Shown piece after piece: positions 1 to 7,672 of a DNA stretch of 10,344 bases (position 1 is its first letter; the number at the start of each line of letters is the position of its first letter). The stretch covers positions 1 to 10,344 of the forward strand of contig JAEYWB010000828.1 of NCBI GenBank assembly GCA_023429275.1. The letters are read 5' to 3'. Made by a program: the position numbers and the translations under genes. Below the pieces are notes generated by a model that worked only from the letters and a program-made list of their open reading frames with translations, was not told the origin of the DNA and did not search any database. Source of the DNA: Planctomycetota bacterium. GTDB taxonomy: Bacteria > Planctomycetota > Planctomycetia > Planctomycetales > Planctomycetaceae.

Positions 1-2
1 CC

Positions 3-962
3 GGCGAGCAGATCACCAGCGGAATCACGCGGCGGCCGATGAGCGAACTCCCGCCCGGGGACGTCCTGGTGCAGGTCCGCTACTCGTCCCTCAACTACAA
101 GGACGCTCTCGCGGCGACGGGGAACTCGGGCATCGTGCGGAAGTTTCCGCATGTCCCCGGGATCGACGCTGCGGGGATCGTCGCGGAGAGCTCGAGTCCT
201 GACCTTCCCGTCGGGACGGAAGTCGTCGTTACCGGACGAGAACTCGGTGTCGAGCGGTGGGGGGGCTGGGCCGAATACATCCGCGTTCCGGCGGCCTGGG
301 TGCTCAAGCGGCCGCACAGCCTGACACTCGAAGAGGCGATGATCCTCGGAACGGCCGGCTTCACCGCCGCGCAGTCGCTCCTGGCGGTCCGCTCGCATGG
401 AGTGCGGCCTGCCGACGGAGAGATCGTCGTCACCGGGGCGACCGGCGGGGTCGGCAGCCTGGCGGTGAAGCTCCTCGCCTCGCAGGGCTACAAGGTCGTC
501 GCCGTCTCCGGAAAGTCGGACCGCACGGAGTGGCTCAAGGGGCAGGGGGCGTCGGAGGTCATTGACCGTGCCGCCTTTGTCGACACCTCGAAGCGGCCCC
601 TTCTTTCCGCCCGCTGGGCGGGAGCGGTCGACACGGTCGGAGGCGAGATGCTCGCGACCGTCATCCGCTCGACATCGCACCGCGGCTGCGTCGCCGCCTG
701 CGGAGTCGTCGGCGGAGCGGAGCTGCCGCTGACGGTCTTCCCGTTCATTCTCCGCGGTGTCACCCTCGCGGGAATCGATTCCGCCTGGTGCCCGGAAGAC
801 CGACGCCGGGTCATCTGGGAGTTGCTGTCGACGACCTGGAAGCCCAGGGATCTGTCGAGCCTTGCCGAGTTCATCGACCTCGACGATGTCGGCACGGCCG
901 TCGATCGAATCCTCAAGGGACAAATCGCCGGCCGGGTGGTCGTCCGCGTGGCCAGGACGTAA
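3..962 (+). CDS. acuI: YhdH/AcuI-family NADPH-dependent oxidoreductase (acryloyl-CoA reductase-like), 5' end missing
   Basis: This is a zinc-independent medium-chain dehydrogenase/reductase of the YhdH/YhfP/AcuI group. Characterised members reduce acryloyl-CoA to propionyl-CoA with NADPH, and many others are annotated only as quinone oxidoreductases. The reading frame is open to the left edge, and residues before the first ATG (position 39) already look like family sequence, so the true start lies outside the window. About 319 residues are visible against roughly 325-330 for the family, so only a few are missing. Counting from the ATG at 39, the family hallmarks are SSLNYKDALA (16-25), HVPGIDAAG (38-46), the Rossmann cofactor loop TGATGGVGS (132-140) with VSGKS at the end of the second strand (156-160), and PFILRGVTLAGIDS (235-248). 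No structural zinc cysteine cluster is seen. The gene converges on sdhB. Family assignment is firm; the physiological substrate is inferred from the family. Confidence 0.9.
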   Translation, partial: GEQITSGITRRPMSELPPGDVLVQVRYSSLNYKDALAATGNSGIVRKFPHVPGIDAAGIVAESSSPDLPVGTEVVVTGRELGVERWGGWAEYIRVPAAWVLKRPHSLTLEEAMILGTAGFTAAQSLLAVRSHGVRPADGEIVVTGATGGVGSLAVKLLASQGYKVVAVSGKSDRTEWLKGQGASEVIDRAAFVDTSKRPLLSARWAGAVDTVGGEMLATVIRSTSHRGCVAACGVVGGAELPLTVFPFILRGVTLAGIDSAWCPEDRRRVIWELLSTTWKPRDLSSLAEFIDLDDVGTAVDRILKGQIAGRVVVRVART

Positions 963-996
963 CCGCGTTCAGCCGGGGACGAGAGGTCCGTGGCTG

Positions 997-1029
997 GAGC
1001 GTTCTCCGCGGACGCTCGTTCGCGGAGAA
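997..1029. terminator. Inverted repeat between convergent acuI and sdhB, likely bidirectional terminator
   Basis: A perfect 9-bp inverted repeat (TTCTCCGCG at 1002-1010, CGCGGAGAA at 1021-1029, 10-nt loop) lies in the 83-nt gap between the stop codons of the two convergent genes. A second perfect 6-bp repeat overlaps it (GAGCGT 997-1002, ACGCTC 1012-1017). There is no U-run on either side, so it is not a canonical intrinsic terminator. Position and stem strength are the only support. Confidence 0.45.
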
Positions 1030-1045
1030 ACAGCTCGTTCGGGGA

Positions 1046-1870
1046 TCAGCCGAAGCCACCCGCCGCGCCCGCCTCTTCCGCTCCGTGCTTCGAAACAAGC
1101 GTGGCCCGCATGTACTCGCGGTTCAGCCGGGCAATGTGCGTCAGGGAGATCCCCGCCGGGCAGGCTGCCTGGCATTCGCTCGTCACCGAGCAGCCGCCGA
1201 AGCCTTCCTCGTCCATCTGCTTGACCATGTTCAGCACGCGCGACGCCCGTTCGGGGTTCCCCTGCGGGAGCTGCGCGAGGTGGGAGACCTTCGCCGAGAC
1301 GAAGAGCATCGCGGATGCGTTCTTGCAGGCCGCGACACACGCCCCGCAGCCGATGCAGGCTGCCGCGTCGAGCGCCGACTCCTGGTCGGTCTTCGAGACC
1401 GGGAGGCAGTTGCCGTCCTGAGCCTGGCCGGTGTTGACCGAGACGAACCCGCCGGCCGACATGATCCGGTCGAATGAACTGCGGTCGACGACGAGGTCGC
1501 GGATGACCGGAAACGCCCGCGCCCGCCAGGGCTCGATCGTGATCGTGTCCCCGTCCTCGAACTTACGCATGTGGAGCTGGCAGGTGGTCGTCATCCGCTC
1601 CGGGCCGTGCGCCTGGCCGTTGATCATCAAGCTGCACATGCCGCAGATCCCTTCGCGGCAGTCGTGGTCGAAGGCGACCGGCTCTTCATTCCGCTCGATG
1701 AGCTGCTCGTTCAGGATGTCGAGCATCTCGAGGAACGACATGTCCGTCGAGATTCCCTTCACCTGGTACTCGACGAACTTGCCGCTGTCCTGGGCACTCT
1801 TCTGCCGCCAGATGCGGAGCGTGAGGTTCAGGAGTTTTGCGGACGAGGGGTGAGATGTTGGGCTGATCAT
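1046..1870 (-). CDS. sdhB: Succinate dehydrogenase / fumarate reductase iron-sulfur subunit SdhB
   Basis: SdhB carries electrons from the flavin of SdhA to the quinone and heme site of SdhC through three Fe-S clusters, on the cytoplasmic side of the membrane. Using the ATG at 1870, the protein has 274 residues. The [2Fe-2S] ligands are C71, C76, C79 (within [10 protein letters not shown]) and C97. The [4Fe-4S] set is [11 protein letters not shown] (C172, C175, C178), and the second cysteine-rich segment is [12 protein letters not shown] (C227, C233, C237), where the [3Fe-4S] and remaining [4Fe-4S] ligands sit together with C182. All expected cysteines are present. The frame stays open upstream to an ATG at 1945, but those 25 extra residues are translated from a GC-rich repeat element and are unlike SdhB, so I chose 1870. 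No good Shine-Dalgarno precedes it. It is the last gene of the operon, 121 nt after sdhA. Confidence 0.96.
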   Translation of the reverse strand: MISPTSHPSSAKLLNLTLRIWRQKSAQDSGKFVEYQVKGISTDMSFLEMLDILNEQLIERNEEPVAFDHDCREGICGMCSLMINGQAHGPERMTTTCQLHMRKFEDGDTITIEPWRARAFPVIRDLVVDRSSFDRIMSAGGFVSVNTGQAQDGNCLPVSKTDQESALDAAACIGCGACVAACKNASAMLFVSAKVSHLAQLPQGNPERASRVLNMVKQMDEEGFGGCSVTSECQAACPAGISLTHIARLNREYMRATLVSKHGAEEAGAAGGFG

Positions 1871-1885
1871 GGATGGCTCGGGTTG

Positions 1886-1983
1886 GGCCTGGAGCCTAGG
1901 GCCCAGGGCCCAGGGCCAGACACGGAGGGGAACAGTCGTCCTCATGTCTCTGGCTCTAGGCCCTGGGCTCTAGGCCCTCGGCC
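1886..1983. repeat. Long imperfect inverted repeat (GGCCCTGGG/CTAGGCCC-rich) between sdhA and sdhB
   Basis: The two arms are about 1886-1921 and 1946-1983. When the left arm is reverse-complemented, 26 of 32 aligned positions match after a shared GTCT start and a 2-nt offset. Several mismatches are transitions that still allow G-U pairs in RNA. The loop is about 24 nt. Each arm is internally repetitive, made of GGGCCCAGGGCCCAGGG-like and CTAGGCCCTGGGCTCTAGG-like units with CTAG steps. It could be an intergenic repetitive element, an mRNA processing or stabilising hairpin that sets the sdhA:sdhB ratio, or both. Confidence 0.7.
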
Positions 1984-1991
1984 AATTCCAC

Positions 1992-3911
<1,920 letters not shown>

Positions 3912-3974
3912 GATGAACTCAGGGGCGACGGCGCGGGAGAACGGGAGAGACCAACACGCTCGAGGCAAAACCCG

Positions 3975-4763
3975 CTAGGGCGTCGGCTTGGGAGGATCGG
4001 CGGGGGGATGAGGGTGCGGATGCGGATGTTCGTGTTCGGCGGAATGGAGCGCGGGGGCATTGGGATCGTCAGCCGGGGTCACGGGCACCCCCAGCGTCCT
4101 GCCCGACCAGGCGGCGAAGCTCCCGAAACCGACGGCGACGACGATGGCAAACACGGTCGTCGCTTTCCGGAGCAGGGGGGTGTACTTCGGGTGGTTGAGT
4201 CCGAGCGAATGGAACGCGGCGGCGAGGCCGTGCGAGACGTGAACACCGAGAATCAGCGATCCGATGAGGTAAATCGCCTTGCGGCCGACGTCGCTGAGGA
4301 TGAGCTTCGCCTTGGCGAACGGCTCAAGGTGCTCGCTTTCCCAGCCGAGCTCGAACTTGAAGTCCGAGACGTGGATGATGATGAACAGCAGCACAATCGC
4401 GCCGGTGATCGCCATCGTCCCGTCGGGGGTCAGCTCGTTGAGATGGATGATCCGGCCGGGAACCTTCGACTTGCGGGGATGCCCGTACCCGATCGGTCGG
4501 GCGGCCATGTTGTCCCGAACCGTCGCGTACGCGATGTAGAGGTGCCCCGCGAAGGCGAGATACAGGATGACCTCGGCGACGATCAGGAAGGCGGGGTTCG
4601 AATGCAGGGCGTGAGCGTAGCGGTTGTACGCATCTTCGCTGACGTAGAGGAGCAGGTTGCCCGCGAGGTGGACGACCAGGAAGAAGCAGAGGAACAGCCC
4701 CGTTCCTCCCATGATGAACTTCTTGCCCACGGAGGACTTCAGGGAGTTGAGCAACCAGCTCAA
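3975..4763 (-). CDS. sdhC: Succinate dehydrogenase cytochrome b subunit SdhC (diheme, five-helix type)
   Basis: SdhC anchors SdhAB in the membrane and holds heme b and the quinone site. The protein has 262 residues with five hydrophobic helices near 16-40, 58-82, 115-133, 160-183 and 201-219. Histidines in the first four helices (H32, H74, H131 and H175 or H178) fit the four axial ligands of the two hemes in the Bacillus subtilis-type b558 subunit. I set the start at TTG 4763 because an AAGGAG Shine-Dalgarno (plus-strand 4770-4775) sits 6 nt upstream and the resulting N-terminus MSWLLNSLKSSVGKK looks like the family. The TTG at 4778 would place that Shine-Dalgarno inside the gene. The C-terminus ends in an unusual histidine- and proline-rich tail (240-262). 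It is the first gene of the operon. Confidence 0.94.
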   Translation of the reverse strand: MSWLLNSLKSSVGKKFIMGGTGLFLCFFLVVHLAGNLLLYVSEDAYNRYAHALHSNPAFLIVAEVILYLAFAGHLYIAYATVRDNMAARPIGYGHPRKSKVPGRIIHLNELTPDGTMAITGAIVLLFIIIHVSDFKFELGWESEHLEPFAKAKLILSDVGRKAIYLIGSLILGVHVSHGLAAAFHSLGLNHPKYTPLLRKATTVFAIVVAVGFGSFAAWSGRTLGVPVTPADDPNAPALHSAEHEHPHPHPHPPADPPKPTP

Positions 4764-4769
4764 GATCGG

Positions 4770-4775
4770 CTCCTT
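4770..4775 (-). promoter_or_regulatory. Ribosome binding site deciding the sdhC start
   Basis: On the minus strand the sequence reads AAGGAG, then 6 nt, then TTG at 4763-4761. It is one of only two strong Shine-Dalgarno sites in the window. It is also the 3' half of a small palindrome (plus-strand 4770-4782, minus strand CTCC-TTGAA-GGAG), so it could be partly hidden in a weak hairpin. Confidence 0.75.
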
Positions 4776-4947
4776 CAAGGAGTCGGCCGTCCGTCGCTGG
4801 GAATAACCTCGCTGGGGACGTACGACCGTCGGCGGATCGGACCGTCGACAGGGAGGGACGAACGAAAACCTTGGAACGATTCCCGACGCAAGCCTGAATC
4901 CGGAATCGACTTGCTGCTCTCGATCAGGAGAGGGCGAAGCCAGCGCG

Positions 4948-4975
4948 ATTATAGGCCGCGCTCACTTCGCTGCAA
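4948..4975 (-). promoter_or_regulatory. Candidate sigma70-type promoter of sdhCAB
   Basis: The minus strand carries a perfect -10 hexamer TATAAT (plus-strand 4948-4953) and, 16 nt upstream, TTGCAG (plus-strand 4970-4975) as a partial -35. Transcription would start near 4941, leaving an untranslated leader of about 178 nt before the sdhC TTG. TATAAT is a rare chance match in such GC-rich DNA and its orientation is correct, but the -35 is weak. Confidence 0.55.
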
Positions 4976-5212
4976 CGCCGTCTCGCATTTGCGCCTTCGC
5001 GGGGGGACGGCATTCTCAAGAGAAGGAATCGTCTCGCTCCCATGACACTCGCTCGCCGGGCGTGACTGTCTCAAGAGTCCTCGAGTCGCCTGGCGATCGG
5101 AGGGGGCCGGAAAGGCCGACCACGGAGACACTGAGACCGCGACAGGAGGAAGTGACGCCTCTGTTCGGCCGATGCTCGCCTTCGTTCCGCGGTGAATGGT
5201 GACGGGTGTTCG

Positions 5213-5230
5213 CCTCCGCGACTGCGGAGG
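5213..5230. repeat. Perfect 7-bp hairpin upstream of the HEAT gene
   Basis: CCTCCGC and GCGGAGG flank a GACT tetraloop. There is no U-tract on either strand, so it is not an intrinsic terminator. It lies about 80 nt before the ATG at 5312 and could belong to that gene's leader or be an operator. Confidence 0.5.
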
Positions 5231-5311
5231 GACTCTGTCGTGCTCCTTGCAACCGCGCAGGCAGTTTCTAACACTTGAGTGAGATTTCTCACGACCACGA
5301 AGAGTCATCTC

Positions 5312-6469
5312 ATGCGAATGCTGGTCTCCGCTCTTCTCATCACCCTTGCGTGGGTCGGATTCGCACGGGGCGATGGTCCGTCCGGTTCGAATTCGAAGCT
5401 TGCGCAGGCCATTTCGGCAATCAAGAAGGTCGATCGAGAAGGCCGCGGGCACGTCGAGGCAAAGGAAGGGGCGAAGGTCCTTTCCGCGGCCTCCCCCAAG
5501 GAGCTGACCACGATCCTCGCCGCGATGGACGACGCCAGTCCGCTTGCGGAAAACTGGTTTCGAGGGGCCTTCGAGGCGGCCGCCCAGGCTGCCGGCGAAC
5601 TGCCGAAGGGTGATCTCGAGAAATTCCTGCTCGACAGGACGCATTCCTCGCGTGCCCGTCGACTGGCGTTCGAGTGGCTGGTGCGTGACGACGCGACCGC
5701 CCGCGAACGCCTCGTCCCGGGAATGATCGACGACCCCAGCCCCGAGCTGCGGCGGGAGGCGGTCGCCCGACTTATCGACCTCGCAAAGAAGGCCGATGGA
5801 GACAAGGCGAAATCGCTCTACGAAGAGGCTTTTTCCGCTGCGGTGGACGGCGACCAGGTCAAGCAGCTTGCTCTCGTGCTCAAGAAGGACGGGGTCAAGG
5901 TCGACCTCGTCAGGCACTTCGGCTTCGTTACCCGCTGGACGCTCATCGGCCCGTTCGACAACCGGGAGACGAAAGGCTTCGATGTCCCCTACCCCCCTGA
6001 GAAAGAGCTCGATCTCAAGGCGGAATACGAGGGGATGAAGGGAAAGGTCGCGTGGAAGCCGGCCGCCGCTCCGATTGATCCCGACATCCTCGACCCGGAC
6101 CGGGTCGGCCTGTTCGACATCGCCAAGCTGACCGACAAGCACAAAGGGGCGGCGACCTACGCCACGACTGACTTCTATTCGGACAGTGAACAGCAGGTCG
6201 AGTTCCGGCTCTCCACCGACAACGCATGGAAACTCTGGCTGAACGGTCAACTCGTCTTTGCCCGCGAGGAGTACCACCGTGGGCGGTTCTTCGATCAGTA
6301 CATCGTCAAGGGGACGCTGAAGCCCGGCAAGAACGTCCTGCTCCTTAAGGTCCTTCAGAATGAACAGACCGACGACTGGGCCCAGGATTGGGGATTCCAG
6401 TTCCGCGTCTGCGACCTGACCGGCAAGGCGGTTCTGTCGAGTGATGCCCAGACAACGAGTCAGCGGTAA
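5312..6469 (+). CDS. Secreted HEAT-repeat protein with C-terminal beta-sandwich-like domain, function unknown
   Basis: The 385-residue product starts with a probable signal peptide (MRM, hydrophobic core 4-17, then ARGDG near 18-22; no lipobox cysteine). Residues about 25-200 are helical. The stretch SSRARRLAFEWLVRDD (112-127) followed by DPSPELRREAVARLIDLA (141-158) has the look of two HEAT-type repeats. From about 205 the character changes: RWTLIGPFDN (208-217) opens a beta-rich part in which STDNAWKLWLNGQLVF (301-316) and KPGKNVLLLKVLQ (337-349) resemble the sugar-binding jelly-roll or PA14-like modules of many planctomycete secreted proteins. No catalytic motif is visible. The frame opens at GTG 5279, but I chose the ATG at 5312 because it puts the signal peptide at the N-terminus and has GAAGAG about 7 nt upstream. 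It is followed by the NHL gene after 93 nt. Confidence 0.85.
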   Translation: MRMLVSALLITLAWVGFARGDGPSGSNSKLAQAISAIKKVDREGRGHVEAKEGAKVLSAASPKELTTILAAMDDASPLAENWFRGAFEAAAQAAGELPKGDLEKFLLDRTHSSRARRLAFEWLVRDDATARERLVPGMIDDPSPELRREAVARLIDLAKKADGDKAKSLYEEAFSAAVDGDQVKQLALVLKKDGVKVDLVRHFGFVTRWTLIGPFDNRETKGFDVPYPPEKELDLKAEYEGMKGKVAWKPAAAPIDPDILDPDRVGLFDIAKLTDKHKGAATYATTDFYSDSEQQVEFRLSTDNAWKLWLNGQLVFAREEYHRGRFFDQYIVKGTLKPGKNVLLLKVLQNEQTDDWAQDWGFQFRVCDLTGKAVLSSDAQTTSQR

Positions 6470-6562
6470 CAGCCTGCGCTCCCGGAATCTCTCGCACTGG
6501 CGTGTCGTTGCGATGCGTCGCCCCTGCCACACCCTCAGTCCTTCACCTCGATCGATTGCCGT

Positions 6563-7672
6563 ATGACACGTCTCCGCGCTCCGCTGCAGCTTTTGTTCAT
6601 CCCTCTCCTCGTCGCCCTGGGTGTCTCCACGGGCGCCGGGGCGGAACGGGTCGCCCGGACGATCGCCGGAACCGGGCGCTCGGCCCACACGGGTGACGGC
6701 GGGCCGGCGACAGAGGCGGGCGTCGGCGGACCTTTCGGCGTCATCGTCGGTCCTGATGAGGCAATCTACGTCTGCGAGACGACGACCCACGTCATCCGCC
6801 GCATCGACCCCAAAACCGGGATCGCCACGACCATCGTCGGGACGGGGAAGCTCGGGAACTCCGGTGACGGCGGACCGGCGACCGAAGCGCTGACCAATGA
6901 GCCCTACGAGATCCGCTTTGACGCCGCGGGCAACCTGTATTTCGTCGACATGAAGGCGGCGGTCGTCCGCCGAGTCGATCGCGAGACGGGGGTCATTACG
7001 ACCGTTGCCGGCAACGGCCAGCCCGGTTTCAGCGGCGATGGCGGACCGGCCACGAAGGCGCAGCTCAGCCAGCCCCACTCGATCGTTCTCAATAAGGAGC
7101 GCCTCTATATCTGCGACATCGGCAACCACCGGGTCCGGCAGGTTGATCTGGCGACCGGAATCATCTCGACGCTTGCCGGCACCGGCGAAAAGAAGCCGAC
7201 GCCGGACGGAGCGAAGATTGCGGGAACGCCCCTCAATGGCCCGCGGGCGCTCGACTTCGATCAGACGGGGAACCTCGTGCTCGCCCTTCGCGAGGGGAAT
7301 GCGGTTTACCGCATTGACCTGAAGGGGGAGACACTCACGCATCTCGCCGGAATCGGAAAGCAGGGGTACGCGGGGGACGGCGGCCCGGCCGTCAAGGCGA
7401 CGCTCGCCGGCCCCAAGGGGGTCTCACTCGGACCGGACGGCGACCTGTATCTCGCGGACACCGAAAGCCACACGATTCGCGTCCTCCGGGCGAAAACGGG
7501 AACGATCGAGACCGTGGTCGGTGATGGCAAGAAGGGGGATGGTCCGGACGGCCCCGCACTTCAGTGCCGCCTGGCGAGGCCACACGGAATCTACGTCGAC
7601 CGTGAAGGGGGCCTCTACATCGGCGACAGCGACAACAACAAGGTCCGGTATGTCCCCCCCGCCGGACGCTGA
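6563..7672 (+). CDS. Secreted NHL-repeat six-bladed beta-propeller protein
   Basis: The 369-residue product has a signal peptide (hydrophobic 8-25, AGA-ER cleavage near 27). The rest is one beta-propeller made of six modules beginning at IAGTG 34, IVGTG 91, VAGNG 148, LAGTG 204, LAGIG 261 and VVGDG 318, a strict spacing of 56-57 residues. Each module has a glycine-rich loop (GDGGPAT in modules 1-3, GDGGPA in 5), then a strand pair such as ICDIGNHRVRQVD (183-195), the classic NHL signature. Module 4 has lost the loop (PDGAKIAGT) and the motif aspartate (ALREGNAVYRID). No enzyme active site is seen. NHL propellers usually bind proteins, RNA or small ligands; a secreted one more likely binds an extracytoplasmic partner. 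The start lacks a Shine-Dalgarno. The 3' end overlaps the next gene by 23 nt. Confidence 0.93.
   Translation: MTRLRAPLQLLFIPLLVALGVSTGAGAERVARTIAGTGRSAHTGDGGPATEAGVGGPFGVIVGPDEAIYVCETTTHVIRRIDPKTGIATTIVGTGKLGNSGDGGPATEALTNEPYEIRFDAAGNLYFVDMKAAVVRRVDRETGVITTVAGNGQPGFSGDGGPATKAQLSQPHSIVLNKERLYICDIGNHRVRQVDLATGIISTLAGTGEKKPTPDGAKIAGTPLNGPRALDFDQTGNLVLALREGNAVYRIDLKGETLTHLAGIGKQGYAGDGGPAVKATLAGPKGVSLGPDGDLYLADTESHTIRVLRAKTGTIETVVGDGKKGDGPDGPALQCRLARPHGIYVDREGGLYIGDSDNNKVRYVPPAGR

Larger units (their letters stand above)
4764..5311. other. Divergent intergenic region between sdhC and the HEAT gene, no gene seen
   Basis: I see no coding signal: the short open frames here have no family-like sequence and no ribosome binding site. 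The left third holds the sdhC leader and promoter. The right part holds a perfect 7-bp hairpin (CCTCCGC 5213-5219, loop GACT, GCGGAGG 5224-5230) and a small dyad GTGAGA-TT-TCTCAC (5279-5292) about 20 nt before the ATG of the HEAT gene. Weak short palindromes also occur at 5013-5024 and around 5107-5119. No tRNA or known riboswitch fold was recognised. The promoter for the rightward gene is not clear. TTGCAA at 5247-5252 could be a -35, but no good -10 follows. Confidence 0.5.

Noticed and set aside
1871..1945. A longer SdhB starting at ATG 1945.
   Set aside because: The extra 25 residues come from the left arm of the inverted-repeat element and do not look like an SdhB N-terminus.
3912..3968. 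A longer SdhA starting at ATG 3968, close to the sdhC stop.
   Set aside because: The added 19 residues are not family-like and no Shine-Dalgarno supports this start. The ATG at 3911 gives the expected N-terminus and length.
5016..5298. Small open frames on the minus strand in the sdhC-HEAT gap that could be short genes.
   Set aside because: They overlap each other in different frames, lack ribosome sites, and their Ser/Arg-rich translations show no domain or conserved pattern.
5279..5311. GTG start at 5279 for the HEAT-repeat protein.
   Set aside because: It would put 11 polar residues before the signal peptide and has no ribosome site. It also falls in a palindrome that looks regulatory.
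4949..7342. A 797-codon open frame on the minus strand opposite the HEAT and NHL genes.
   Set aside because: It is antisense to two genes with signal peptides and clear repeat structure, and its composition is that of a GC-driven shadow frame. Its repeated DVADIE/DVADVD-like words are the NHL repeats read backwards.
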